Source of the DNA: a virus
Virus record (IMG/VR): IMGVR_UViG_3300030118_003002
Location: 32,235 to 96,234 of that record
Length of the DNA: 64,000 nucleotides
Reading direction: 5' to 3' (one strand)
The position numbers and the translations under genes are program-made. Below the pieces are notes generated by a model. The model made no database searches, was not told the DNA's origin, and was given only the letters and a program-made list of their open reading frames with translations. This document shows, piece by piece, positions 33,575 to 41,867 of the stretch (positions within the stretch are counted from its first letter, which is position 1; each line of letters begins with the position of its first letter).

Positions 33575-35437
33575 CTAGATTTCACAAGCCCCGCCAGCAC
33601 AAGCCAATTCACCTGTTAAGTTAGTATCGTCTTGTTCTTCGGTAATTTTAGTCAAATCAATCTTAGTTAAGGTTAACATCATTTCATCATATGTCTCCTT
33701 ATCTATTGTTTCAAATGGTGCTTGTTTGTATGTTCCTCCATCATAAGGCAATACAGACAAACCATTGTAGTAGTGTCTATTCATCCATAGCCATTCACCA
33801 ACATCATCCCATTCATCATCTTTTACAGATATTGTTGCTGATACATTATGGCTATTCAAACCATCAACATGGCCTGTTCTAACCCAACGGATGCTGAAAT
33901 TCTTAACACGCTCTAATAAATCAAATACTGATTCATGTCGTGTAATGGCATCATCGGGAGACTTTTGAGGAATAGAAATAACTGCCTGTTCCTCCGGATT
34001 AAAGTATTCATCTTCAACCAATTCAGGATGATTAGATGATAGATAAGAATAGATTGCTTCATTTTTACCTACTCTAATTCTTCGAATGTAATAATTATCG
34101 TGCCAAGCATGAATACCGCTACTTGTTCCTAAAACAAGAGAAGTAGTTCCAGCAGGTTTTACACAAGTAATTCTAGCCGCAGGTTTTACACCAATGATTT
34201 TAGAAATCCTCTTGTTTTCCTGTTTAGCAGCAAACGAAGCCATTTCCAAATCTAAAGGTTCAACAACATTAGAAGCAATACCTGTCATAGATACACCGAG
34301 CAAAGAATCCTTTTCAGTATTCTTTTTCCATATTTCTCTAAGGTAATGGAAATCAGTATAACCTGCTTGAAGCGTTCCTATGAATGAAGCCGCTTTTACT
34401 CTTGCTTCTAAATCTGCTTGGTCTGTAATATCAGAAGCATTCACCTCTGTTAGATTACAAAATTGATAAGGCCGTAAAGCAATTTCACAACAAGGATTTG
34501 TTCCCCAATCTTTGTCATTACTAAAATAAACTGCTGGTTCACCACTACCACTATGTTGTATTCTTTCCCATAGACCCATAAAGAAATCTTTAGTTACTCT
34601 ATGTCTAAGAATAACTGCTGAATTATTTGCACGACCTCTTTGTGGATTATTTTCCCACCAATTACCGGACTTACAACTAATCATTTTAGAATCATCTGCA
34701 CTAAATAAACTAATCATGGCGGCTCTCCTAATACCACCTGCTAATACTGCATCTGCTAAATAACACATAATATCATGTGCTTCAATTGAATCTAATTTAG
34801 AGCCATTATTTTTATTTTGGAGCATTCCTTCTATTTTAACTAAACATTCTCTTAATGGCTGAAAACCGGGTGCTTTTCCACCACTAGTTCTTAATAGGCT
34901 TCCTTTTGGTCTAATATCAGAATAATCAAAAATAGGACTACTACTCCTAATTCCGGTATAACACTCCAAAAGGATTTTAATTGAATCAGCCCATCCTTCA
35001 ATAGAATCGCTAATAAGATACCTGCGTTTTCTTTCGGAATTAGGCTGAATGATTTCCGGTAATTGCTCAATATGATGCCGTTGAACCGAATATCCAACCC
35101 CCGTTCCACCGAGAAGTAAGAACATAGCCTCGCTAAAAGATAAAAGGGAATCAATAGGCATATAAGCACAATTATAAACCCTATTTGGACTAATTTCGAT
35201 AGGTTTGCCCCCAAATTGCATAGAGCGCATTGAAGGGAGAATTTTCTTTGTTTTGACGAATTTTTCATAAATTTCACCTATTTCTTCTGTTAATTCTGGA
35301 TATTTTTTAATATGCATATTTCTGTTTCTTTCGACTATTTCATTCCAAGTTTCTCTTCTTTTCTTTGCTGGTAAATACCTTGCATATTTCATATGCACTG
35401 TAATATCAGACAATGTTTCTATTGCTGTATTTGACAT
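33575..35437 (-). CDS. nrdJ: Class II (adenosylcobalamin-dependent) ribonucleotide reductase
   Basis: 620 residues. 'RVYNCAYMPIDSLLSFSEAMFLLLGGTGVGYSVQ' holds the first redox Cys and the GxGxG turn, 'NPCCEIALRPYQFCNLTEVN' carries the active-site Cys region, and 'GELACAGGACEI' is the C-terminal thiol pair. 'AGTTSLVLGTSSGIHAW' is the phosphate-binding PxGxTS-like part. The single-chain architecture and lack of a small subunit or glycyl-radical site point to class II. It makes deoxynucleotides for viral replication. ATG 35437 after AGGTGT. Confidence 0.9.
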   Translation of the reverse strand: MSNTAIETLSDITVHMKYARYLPAKKRRETWNEIVERNRNMHIKKYPELTEEIGEIYEKFVKTKKILPSMRSMQFGGKPIEISPNRVYNCAYMPIDSLLSFSEAMFLLLGGTGVGYSVQRHHIEQLPEIIQPNSERKRRYLISDSIEGWADSIKILLECYTGIRSSSPIFDYSDIRPKGSLLRTSGGKAPGFQPLRECLVKIEGMLQNKNNGSKLDSIEAHDIMCYLADAVLAGGIRRAAMISLFSADDSKMISCKSGNWWENNPQRGRANNSAVILRHRVTKDFFMGLWERIQHSGSGEPAVYFSNDKDWGTNPCCEIALRPYQFCNLTEVNASDITDQADLEARVKAASFIGTLQAGYTDFHYLREIWKKNTEKDSLLGVSMTGIASNVVEPLDLEMASFAAKQENKRISKIIGVKPAARITCVKPAGTTSLVLGTSSGIHAWHDNYYIRRIRVGKNEAIYSYLSSNHPELVEDEYFNPEEQAVISIPQKSPDDAITRHESVFDLLERVKNFSIRWVRTGHVDGLNSHNVSATISVKDDEWDDVGEWLWMNRHYYNGLSVLPYDGGTYKQAPFETIDKETYDEMMLTLTKIDLTKITEEQDDTNLTGELACAGGACEI

Positions 35438-35439
35438 CT

Positions 35440-35811
35440 TTAACACCTATATTTGCTGGCTTTAGGTAATTCAAATAGAGTCGAAAAGGATGAAAGCCAC
35501 TCACCTTTTTTGCTAATTACCCACTCTTTCTCAATGACAAATTCCCATTCGTCAAAGTTATTAACTGCGAAAGGATATTCTTCTAATAAAATACTTACAG
35601 AAGAATATTCCTTATCCTTGAATAGAATCTTTGTTTCACCCGAAGCGTATATTTGGCCGTATTTACCACGACCAATAACATAACCTTCGGGATAGAAGTC
35701 CGGTGTAAAAACCGCTACTTCATCACGGATGAATGGTTTTGTCAAGTTCCAACCATTCAGTTCAAATAAAATTTTAAGAGCATCGGGAGACATAAAATGT
35801 TTCAAATTCAT
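35440..35811 (-). CDS. 123-residue protein upstream of nrdJ, unknown
   Basis: Alpha/beta protein: 'PEGYVIGRGKYGQIYASGETKILFKDKEY' then 'PFAVNNFDEWEFVIEKEWVISKKGEW'. ATG 35811 is used; an in-frame GTG at 35820 is possible. It is the first gene after the hairpin terminator. Confidence 0.6.
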   Translation of the reverse strand: MNLKHFMSPDALKILFELNGWNLTKPFIRDEVAVFTPDFYPEGYVIGRGKYGQIYASGETKILFKDKEYSSVSILLEEYPFAVNNFDEWEFVIEKEWVISKKGEWLSSFSTLFELPKASKYRC

Positions 35812-35825
35812 ATTAACCACACTGC

Positions 35826-35867
35826 AAAAAGGGGAGAGAACAAGGCACTAAGCCTCATTCTCCCCCC
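35826..35867 (-). terminator. Strong hairpin terminator or attenuator after the Ubl gene
   Basis: On the minus strand GGGGAGAATGAGGC and GCCTTGTTCTCTCCCC form a long stem with a short loop, followed by five T. It lies between the ubiquitin-like gene and the nrdJ gene pair. As these genes otherwise have no visible promoter, it may act as an attenuator. Confidence 0.75.
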
Positions 35868-35898
35868 AAATGTCGCAAATATAGTCGGGTTAATAAAA

Positions 35899-36099
35899 TC
35901 AACCGCCAACGATTGCTGGCGTTAAATCAACTGACTCAACAGTGTCCCAATTGATACCTGCTATTTCTTCTCTAGCCATCATTTCACCATTGATGAAAAC
36001 CCAATGTGTAGGGTGTGTATCAATTTGCTCAATGACTTCTTCGGAAGCCATAACTAGTTCTGTGTGTCCTGTTTCGTTCAAAATTGTTAACTTAATCAT
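35899..36099 (-). CDS. Ubiquitin/ThiS-like beta-grasp protein ending in Gly-Gly
   Basis: 66 residues: 'MIKLTILNETGHTELVMA' (two strands), helix 'SEEVIEQIDTHP', 'THWVFINGEMMAREEI' (the NGE turn as in ThiS/MoaD), and 'VESVDLTPAIVGG' directly followed by the stop. A final Gly-Gly at the end of a beta-grasp domain is the hallmark of a protein activated by an E1/ThiF. It has its own TATA promoter about 40 bases upstream and a strong terminator downstream, unlike its neighbours. The JAB and E1-like genes are in the same block. Confidence 0.7.
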   Translation of the reverse strand: MIKLTILNETGHTELVMASEEVIEQIDTHPTHWVFINGEMMAREEIAGINWDTVESVDLTPAIVGG

Positions 36100-36137
36100 T
36101 CTATCATCTCCGTCTTATTCTTTCCATGTGCTGACTG

Positions 36138-36154
36138 CATATAAAGGGAGTCAT
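36138..36154 (-). promoter_or_regulatory. TATA promoter of the Ubl gene
   Basis: Minus-strand GACTCCCTTTATATG has a good archaeal TATA box (TTTATATG) with a C-rich upstream side. It lies about 40 bases before the Ubl ATG. The same 16 bases (plus strand CATATAAAGGGAGTCA) recur at 42882. Confidence 0.7.
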
Positions 36155-36261
36155 TCTCCATTCTCGTCTCCCCCTATTGCTAAAGCGGCCAAAGGCCAAA
36201 TCATTGTTGAAGCCGCTACTACGGCTATTGTTCCTACTACTAATTCTTTCAATAATCCCAT
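36151..36261 (-). CDS. 36-residue small membrane peptide
   Basis: MGLLKELVVGTIAVVAASTMIWPLAALAIGGDENGE: one hydrophobic span (residues 7-29) and an acidic tail. GAGGAATGAAT provides the ribosome site; an ATG six bases earlier overlaps the upstream stop. Ends at the next gene's promoter. Confidence 0.55.
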   Translation of the reverse strand: MGLLKELVVGTIAVVAASTMIWPLAALAIGGDENGE

Positions 36262-36263
36262 AT

Positions 36264-37535
36264 TCATTCCTCTTTCATTCTTTCTATTTCATTACTTGCC
36301 TCTTTTCGGGTTAATCCCGTTCTCCATTCCGAATTTTCTTCGGGGCAATAGCCCAAATCTTCTAAGTATTTGATTTGGGCTGGAGTTATCATTTTATCAC
36401 AAATTCCCTTTAATGAAGATAATTGACTTCCTGTTAATTCTCTTCTTTCAGACAATTGTGTTTTAACGCTGGATAAGAATTTATATTCCCAAGTCGTTTC
36501 TGCCAAAGATACATCAAAAGGTCTTAAACCATAATACATACACATTTGCATAAATGTTTCATTTGCTGATGTGCTTAGTATTAGTTTAGCCTTTTCGGTT
36601 GCTTTTCTTTCATGTTCAAGCCTTTGTGCTTCTCTCCTTTGTCTATTTATTTCGGCTTGACGCTCTCTTTCTTCCCTTCCGGCTTCCCATGCCCTTTGTT
36701 TTTCTTCGGCTTCTAATCGCATTTGTTCTTGTCTTTGTCTTCTTATTGCCTGTTGTCTAAGATAATTGTCTGTTCTTTCTTGAGCATGATTCATTAAACT
36801 ATCAAACCTTTCTTTATGTTTAATAGTGAACATAGCATCAAAAATAATCATGTCTTGCCACAACTTATCTGTTGGATAGCCTCTTGTTCTTGATTGCGCC
36901 CTTTTGTTATTAGGGTGTTCCCAACGCCAAACAATAGAAGCCATTTGATAATACCTATCTGTTGGTGAACCAACTCCTTTCTTTCTAAGAGCAGAAGTAT
37001 ATCTGTAACGATTATCCCCACTATCCCAAAACAAATTAGGTTGTCCTTTAACATTAATTAGAATGTCAGCCTCTTTGATTTTTTCATATATCATATTAAA
37101 CTGTTCACCGTTTTGGTGCATCCATGCTTTAGCCATCATTGTTTTTGTTCGCTCTTGAATCCAAGTATCAATTTCACCTTCTGTAATATCTTCAATATCT
37201 CTTCCGGTTCTGTTAGCAATTTCTTTCATAATTAGATAAGTATTGATATGGTCTGAACCAACACATTCAACAATACCGTTTTCAGTATTAACAATTTCAA
37301 AGTGATATACTACACTATGACCGCAAAGACATTTACCTCTCCCCATTTGTGAGTTTCTAACCCAATCGGGAGCATCTTCATCACCGCCCCACCAAACTGA
37401 ACCTGTGGCAATCCATTCTTCTTTTGCTTCTTCATAATTATCAGCAACAGATAATTCAACCATTCTTTCCATTAGTTTTCTATCCCAACGGCCTTGTCCT
37501 AAACTTCTCTTTGCTACTATTGTTTCAACCATCAT
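36264..37535 (-). CDS. 423-residue coiled-coil protein with zinc-like motif
   Basis: The N-terminal third has 'GRGKCLCGHSVVYHFEIVNTENGIVECVGSDHI', a CxCGH...C arrangement I recall from phage proteins of unknown role. The middle (about residues 255-325) is a charged coiled coil ('RQEQMRLEAEEKQRAWEAGR'). The end has 'SSLKGICDKMITPAQIKYLEDLGY'. Function unknown. Confidence 0.65.
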   Translation of the reverse strand: MMVETIVAKRSLGQGRWDRKLMERMVELSVADNYEEAKEEWIATGSVWWGGDEDAPDWVRNSQMGRGKCLCGHSVVYHFEIVNTENGIVECVGSDHINTYLIMKEIANRTGRDIEDITEGEIDTWIQERTKTMMAKAWMHQNGEQFNMIYEKIKEADILINVKGQPNLFWDSGDNRYRYTSALRKKGVGSPTDRYYQMASIVWRWEHPNNKRAQSRTRGYPTDKLWQDMIIFDAMFTIKHKERFDSLMNHAQERTDNYLRQQAIRRQRQEQMRLEAEEKQRAWEAGREERERQAEINRQRREAQRLEHERKATEKAKLILSTSANETFMQMCMYYGLRPFDVSLAETTWEYKFLSSVKTQLSERRELTGSQLSSLKGICDKMITPAQIKYLEDLGYCPEENSEWRTGLTRKEASNEIERMKEE

Positions 37536-37776
37536 TCATCATCTCTAAATCGTCTTTTTCAAACTGTCTTTGTTCTTGAAGATAGCCTGTTAGTATCATA
37601 TCTATCTTCTCCGGTAAGTTATCTATAATACCTGCAATAATCTTTCTATTAAGACTAATCCATATTCTATGATAGGTATTCAATACAACTTTCGGCTCAT
37701 CATTTTCATTCTGTGAAATTACAATCGGTGGTAATTCACTTGTATTTACTATTCTAAATTCAACATTCGTTTTCAT
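37525..37776 (-). CDS. 83-residue protein, unknown
   Basis: 'EFRIVNTSELPPIVISQNEND', then helix 'LNRKIIAGIIDNLPEKIDM'. Ends 'DLEMMNDG', overlapping the next gene. Confidence 0.55.
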   Translation of the reverse strand: MKTNVEFRIVNTSELPPIVISQNENDEPKVVLNTYHRIWISLNRKIIAGIIDNLPEKIDMILTGYLQEQRQFEKDDLEMMNDG

Positions 37777-38082
37777 TCAAATTCCTCCCGCTAATGCAAA
37801 CAAGTTACTTACATTCTTATGAGCAATATAATTCTCAATATCATGCAAGAAATCTTGTGAGTTACTAATATATTTGCTATGATTAACCAATAGACTAGCC
37901 ACTGTTTGCGCTAGTTTCTGATTGCTCAAGCCACTAATCAACTTTGCCATTTCAAAGGCTAAGTGTTCTCTATAATTATCATCCATCATGCAAGTTATAC
38001 ATTCTCTCTTAATCATACAATCGTGCTGATGGTCGGGTTCGATAACATACCCTTTACCTTGACATTCTAAACATTCACTCAT
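37777..38082 (-). CDS. 101-residue zinc-finger protein
   Basis: 'MSECLECQGKGYVIEPDHQHDC' and 'RECITCMMDDNYREHLAF' carry CxxC pairs (DnaJ-like CxxCxGxG spacing in the first). A helical tail follows. Overlaps the upstream gene by four bases. Confidence 0.62.
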   Translation of the reverse strand: MSECLECQGKGYVIEPDHQHDCMIKRECITCMMDDNYREHLAFEMAKLISGLSNQKLAQTVASLLVNHSKYISNSQDFLHDIENYIAHKNVSNLFALAGGI

Positions 38083-38300
38083 TCTTCTTCACGCCCTGCT
38101 TCCATAAAAAACTCTTTTGAATCGACCCATACTTGATGAGTGATTACTAAACCTTTCAAATCAGCCTTCCAATCACCTTCATCTGTTCTAATTACCCAAA
38201 ATTGTTCTAAGTCATTCAGTGTGTCGAAATGAAACTTAGTGTATCTTGCTATCTTATTATTACTGTATATTGTATTTCCATATTCTATTTCTATATTCAT
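38079..38300 (-). CDS. 73-residue protein, unknown
   Basis: MNIEIEYGNTIYSNNKIARYTKFHFDTLND..., beta-rich with 'WKADLKGLVITHQVWV', ending 'GREEE'. ATG 38300 follows AAGGAGGAAT. Confidence 0.6.
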   Translation of the reverse strand: MNIEIEYGNTIYSNNKIARYTKFHFDTLNDLEQFWVIRTDEGDWKADLKGLVITHQVWVDSKEFFMEAGREEE

Positions 38301-38302
38301 TT

Positions 38303-38524
38303 TTATTCCTCCTTTTTTGTTATGGGTGGTGGAATCCACCTCGAATTATATTTTGCGTTGTATTCTTCTAAACAACTTTCGCATAGTTTGAATTCGATAA
38401 CTTCTCCGCTATGCACGAAAGAAGTCATCATTTCGTAGGATGATGCTAAACCACACCTACTACATTTAGGAACAGGTATTACCGGTTCTTTTCTTAATCT
38501 TCTAAAAAAATCTATTATTTTCAT
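38303..38524 (-). CDS. 73-residue zinc-ribbon protein
   Basis: 'VPKCSRCGLASSYEMM' and 'FKLCESCLEEYNAKY' are two CxxC knuckles; the tail 'SRWIPPPITKKEE' is basic. ATG 38524 follows AGGTGAT. Confidence 0.65.
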   Translation of the reverse strand: MKIIDFFRRLRKEPVIPVPKCSRCGLASSYEMMTSFVHSGEVIEFKLCESCLEEYNAKYNSRWIPPPITKKEE

Positions 38525-38539
38525 TAATATCACCTAAAG

Positions 38540-38830
38540 GCGCAGGGAACAAGTCATGGTTAAAAAACAAAAACCCTAAGGATTTCACCACTATCTAGTC
38601 AGAGTTAAACTTCTTGTTATTACCTAGAAAACCTGCTATTTGGGGAAAAGAAGATTGTGTTGCTTATACGGCTAGAGTCGGTTTCAGTAAAACCATTTGA
38701 CTAAACTCCTTCATCAACTATTAAATGAAAAACATCGCTAAATGTCTTCTTTTTATTAGCAAACCCCCTGTGACCTTATTCTCTCATATTACTATCCGCC
38801 CACCGAACATAAGTCCGAGAGAATATGGAC
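38540..38830 (-). other. Non-coding stretch with several possible hairpins
   Basis: No open frame with a ribosome site was found here. On the minus strand CTCTC/GAGAG encloses about 30 bases near the upstream end, GGTTT/AAACC nests inside GAGT/ACTC in the middle, and the end is T-rich (GGGTTTTTGTTTTTT). This could be a 3' UTR structure or a small RNA. Confidence 0.35.
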
Positions 38831-38974
38831 TCATATTTTTTGATAGGTAATAATACCCACCAATTTACCGCCCACACTTATTCTTATAACATCACCTTTT
38901 ATTTCTAAATTAGTAACATCATCAATATATTGTGAAGCCCATTCAATTAGATATTCTTTGTGTAATTTATGCAT
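38831..38974 (-). CDS. 47-residue protein, unknown
   Basis: MHKLHKEYLIEWASQYIDDVTN..., then strands 'LEIKGDVIRISVGGKLVGIITY'. GAGGTGAT lies upstream of ATG 38974. Confidence 0.6.
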   Translation of the reverse strand: MHKLHKEYLIEWASQYIDDVTNLEIKGDVIRISVGGKLVGIITYQKI

Positions 38975-38983
38975 AATATCACC

Positions 38984-39322
38984 TCAAAAAGTTTTACCAT
39001 GCATAAATTCACGGCTTTCGTTATATTCCATCTTAGCAAGAATAGCACCTGCAATATCTAAGTCTTTACCAAAAGCATAATCCATAATTCGAATTACTGC
39101 GTCTGCTAATTCTTCTTCAAGATTACTAAACTCCATAATCTTATTTGAAGAAGGATTACCTTCACGCAAAGCCTCTAATGCTTCTGAAATTTCAGCATGA
39201 ATCAATGCCATTCTTTCACCATCATTTACTTCATCTTTCCAAAAACCATGATTAACTGCGTTCTTGTAAATCCTCTTTGCTTTCTTATTCCATTCTTTTT
39301 CAAAACTCAAATTGCTCACCAT
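38984..39322 (-). CDS. MazG-like nucleotide pyrophosphohydrolase
   Basis: 112 residues. 'ERMALIHAEISEALEALREG' and 'FSNLEEELADAVIRIMDYAFG' give the ExxE...ExxD metal-binding pattern of all-alpha NTP pyrophosphatases. Such enzymes clean unusual NTPs or lower ppGpp-type signals. The first codons overlap the upstream zinc gene and the exact start is uncertain. Confidence 0.75.
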   Translation of the reverse strand: MVSNLSFEKEWNKKAKRIYKNAVNHGFWKDEVNDGERMALIHAEISEALEALREGNPSSNKIMEFSNLEEELADAVIRIMDYAFGKDLDIAGAILAKMEYNESREFMHGKTF

Positions 39323-39548
39323 CCTCCGGATTAAATAAGCCTCTCTTAATTGCTAAGGCTTCCATCTTCTTTTTGTGACTTCTTGGTGCATGTTTTCTTG
39401 CATACACAATAACTTCTGCACCATTAGGCACTATTGCCGAATGCTTTGAGCATATTGGCGTTCCTGTTTTATCACAATCTGTTACTGACTGTATTTTACA
39501 ATAAGCACATGTTGGTCTTTTACTTTCCATATTCCATAATCCTACCAT
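39300..39548 (-). CDS. 82-residue zinc-binding protein
   Basis: 'RPTCAYCKIQSVTDCDKTGTPICSKH' has CxxC plus CxxH, a small C2CH finger. A basic tail follows ('ARKHAPRSHKKK'). ATG 39548 after GGAGGAAT. Confidence 0.62.
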   Translation of the reverse strand: MVGLWNMESKRPTCAYCKIQSVTDCDKTGTPICSKHSAIVPNGAEVIVYARKHAPRSHKKKMEALAIKRGLFNPEDGEQFEF

Positions 39549-39550
39549 AT

Positions 39551-39991
39551 TTATTCCTCCTTATTTACCGGACAATCAACATTTAATGTTTGATGGTCTA
39601 GGTTGTTACATATACAGATTTCTTCATCTGTTAAAAAATTAGCACTGAATTTAGCATATCTATGAATAGTTAAACCATAGTCATAAGGATAACCGAATGT
39701 TTCAACATCATCCCATTCCTCTCCTATTCTAACGAATCCATAACTTTCTTCATCTTCAATACGACCAATTGCAGACATAATATCATCAACTGTTTTATAT
39801 CCATCATACCATTTAACATAATCGCATTGAACATACAAAACTTCAGCCTTATCTCCATTATACATTTTGATAGTGCCTTCTTCGAATATATCCCACAAAT
39901 CCTTGTCTTGCTCGTATTCTGCTTTTAACATGTCATACAATTCTTTATTGTCTTTTCTTGTTACTATATTTACTTCGCTTCTATATCCCAT
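39551..39991 (-). CDS. 146-residue acidic protein, unknown
   Basis: 'MGYRSEVNIVTRKDNKELYDML' then a strongly acidic, Tyr/Trp-rich body ('EDEESYGFVRIGEEWDDVET'), similar in style to phage proteins whose start MGYRSEV recurs. Function unknown. Confidence 0.65.
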   Translation of the reverse strand: MGYRSEVNIVTRKDNKELYDMLKAEYEQDKDLWDIFEEGTIKMYNGDKAEVLYVQCDYVKWYDGYKTVDDIMSAIGRIEDEESYGFVRIGEEWDDVETFGYPYDYGLTIHRYAKFSANFLTDEEICICNNLDHQTLNVDCPVNKEE

Positions 39992-39993
39992 AT

Positions 39994-40134
39994 TTATTCC
40001 TCCTCACAAGTGCATTTTGCTTTCAAAACACGACTAGCATCAACAAAATCGACACTACTATGAATATTGTATTTTGCCGTTGCTTCGCACCCTTTACAAG
40101 TCATAAGCATTATTCTTACTTCCCTTCCATTCAT
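39994..40134 (-). CDS. 46-residue zinc-ribbon protein
   Basis: 'LMTCKGCEATAKYN' and 'KAKCTCEEE' give C-x2-C and CxC. Start overlaps the upstream stop (ATGA). Confidence 0.58.
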   Translation of the reverse strand: MNGREVRIMLMTCKGCEATAKYNIHSSVDFVDASRVLKAKCTCEEE

Positions 40135-40331
40135 CTTAAATCACCGTTCATAAACTTCCCAGCCCAATCTGCAAAACTAGTATATGCTACTACATTACTA
40201 ACATCAATCTTAGAAATGTCAGTGGTTTCGTCTGTCAAAAAGATTACTCTTTTCTTCAGACTATCCCACAACACCTCCTTTGTTATACTCCATTCATCTA
40301 GTGCTTTTGTCATTATTCTATATTTACTCAT
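40131..40331 (-). CDS. 66-residue protein, unknown
   Basis: MSKYRIMTKALDEWSITKEVLW..., alpha/beta, basic then polar. GGTGAAT precedes the ATG. Confidence 0.58.
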   Translation of the reverse strand: MSKYRIMTKALDEWSITKEVLWDSLKKRVIFLTDETTDISKIDVSNVVAYTSFADWAGKFMNGDLR

Positions 40332-40342
40332 TTTTATTCACC

Positions 40343-41776
40343 TCAATTTTTTGGTTTTGGTCCACAATAAAACAAATTTCTTTTGGCTCTTGTAATTGCT
40401 ACATAGCAAATGTTTCTTTCTTCTCTAGGATTAGATGCCTTTGGATGAGGCATTCTGTCCGTAGCCAAGATATATACATTATCAGCCTCAAGACCTTTAG
40501 CCTTGTGAACAGTGGAAAGCATAATCTCTCCTTCTTCATTATTATCGAATACTCTCTTGATTTCATTTACAATTCCACCAACAGTAGTAGCCATAGAAGC
40601 AAAAATCTTCAAACATTCATACTTATCTTCAAGGTTGTTTGCTTGATTGACTTTATCAGCCGCAATCAACTTATCATAAGTAAATTTGAAGTCTTGTGCT
40701 AGTAATTCAGAAAACTCTTCTGAACCCATATTATCATTCTTAGTAATTTTTCTAACTGCATTAATCAGTCCTTTAGTCATATCACGACCTAGAACATAGG
40801 CAGATTTGCCCTGTAAAATTAAATCGTAAAACGCTGAAACCAAAGGTGCATTATATCTGCATAGAACCATATCGTTTGCTTGTGGATTAAACGGTGCATT
40901 CTCAACAACCATTCCATCTATTGCATCAGAACGGCAAGTAAAATTCTTGACATATCTGTTTGCTTCTGCAACGACTGTTTTAGGGCATCTCCAAGTCAAA
41001 CTCAAAGAAAAACGCTTGATTTCTCTATCACCTTTTTCTAGCCTTCTGACAAACATATCCATTGAATTTGAATCTGCTCCTCGGAAACCATAAATTGCTT
41101 GATTTGGGTCGCCCACAATAATACATCTGCCATTTGCAACACATCTAGAAATCAATTCTCTTTGCATTTCATTGAAATCTTGCGCCTCATCAACATATAA
41201 TGTATCAAAAATAGGTAATGGCATATCTAATACTAAAGGTAGCCAAATCATGTCATCAAAATCAATCATAGCAGTATTTCTCTTGCATTGATTAAGAATG
41301 GCTGGAATACTATCAATAGCGATTAACTCTTCACGGTCTGATTTGAATTCAATATTGTATTCATCAATCAATCTGTAAATAGACTTCTTATCATCACCTT
41401 CAACCATTGAACCTTTAATCAAACTAATTAGTTTAGTTAATGGTTGTGCGTAAAAATCACGACCAAGCATATCATCAATAATATTTCTCAATTTGAAATT
41501 ATTGACCTTAGTTCTAATTCCAGCACTTCTTAATGCAGCAAAACCTAATGCATGAAAAGTCTTTGCTTCAACATCATCTGGTAGTCTTTCTGCTAATTCT
41601 TTCTGAATGGATTTATTAAAGCACAAAAATGCTTTCTTCTGTCCATCGTCTCTATTTGCTCCTTCAACAATTGTAAATGTTTTACCAACACCTGCACCTG
41701 CGTCAACAATAATGTGACTTGTGCCATTTGCTATTTCATTCCAAATTGCTTCTTGCTCTTTTGTTCCTGTTATCAT
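40343..41776 (-). CDS. UvrD/Rep-type superfamily 1 DNA helicase
   Basis: 477 residues. Motif I 'VDAGAGVGKTFTIV', motif Ia 'AKTFHALGFAAL', motif II 'TLYVDEAQDFN', motif III 'IIVGDPNQAIYGFRGAD', motif IV 'LSLTWRCP', motif V 'STVHKAKGLEADNVYIL' and motif VI 'YVAITRAKRNLFYCG' are complete. It unwinds DNA 3' to 5' in replication, repair or displacement of proteins. First gene of the long minus-strand block, with AGGAGG upstream. Confidence 0.92.
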   Translation of the reverse strand: MITGTKEQEAIWNEIANGTSHIIVDAGAGVGKTFTIVEGANRDDGQKKAFLCFNKSIQKELAERLPDDVEAKTFHALGFAALRSAGIRTKVNNFKLRNIIDDMLGRDFYAQPLTKLISLIKGSMVEGDDKKSIYRLIDEYNIEFKSDREELIAIDSIPAILNQCKRNTAMIDFDDMIWLPLVLDMPLPIFDTLYVDEAQDFNEMQRELISRCVANGRCIIVGDPNQAIYGFRGADSNSMDMFVRRLEKGDREIKRFSLSLTWRCPKTVVAEANRYVKNFTCRSDAIDGMVVENAPFNPQANDMVLCRYNAPLVSAFYDLILQGKSAYVLGRDMTKGLINAVRKITKNDNMGSEEFSELLAQDFKFTYDKLIAADKVNQANNLEDKYECLKIFASMATTVGGIVNEIKRVFDNNEEGEIMLSTVHKAKGLEADNVYILATDRMPHPKASNPREERNICYVAITRAKRNLFYCGPKPKN

Positions 41777-41809
41777 TTTTATTTCCTCCTATTATTATTT
41801 TTAGGGAAT

Positions 41810-41860
41810 GTGAAAACGCCCAATTTCTTAGGCGGTGAAAATGTGTAAAAATTTACACTT
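41810..41860. terminator. Paired hairpins between the tRNA and the helicase
   Basis: CGCC (41817-41820)/GGCG (41831-41834) and GTGTAAA/TTTACAC (41843-41858). On the minus strand the second hairpin directly follows the tRNA and is followed by TTTTC. They probably end or process the tRNA transcript. Confidence 0.5.
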
Positions 41861-41867
41861 GAATAAG

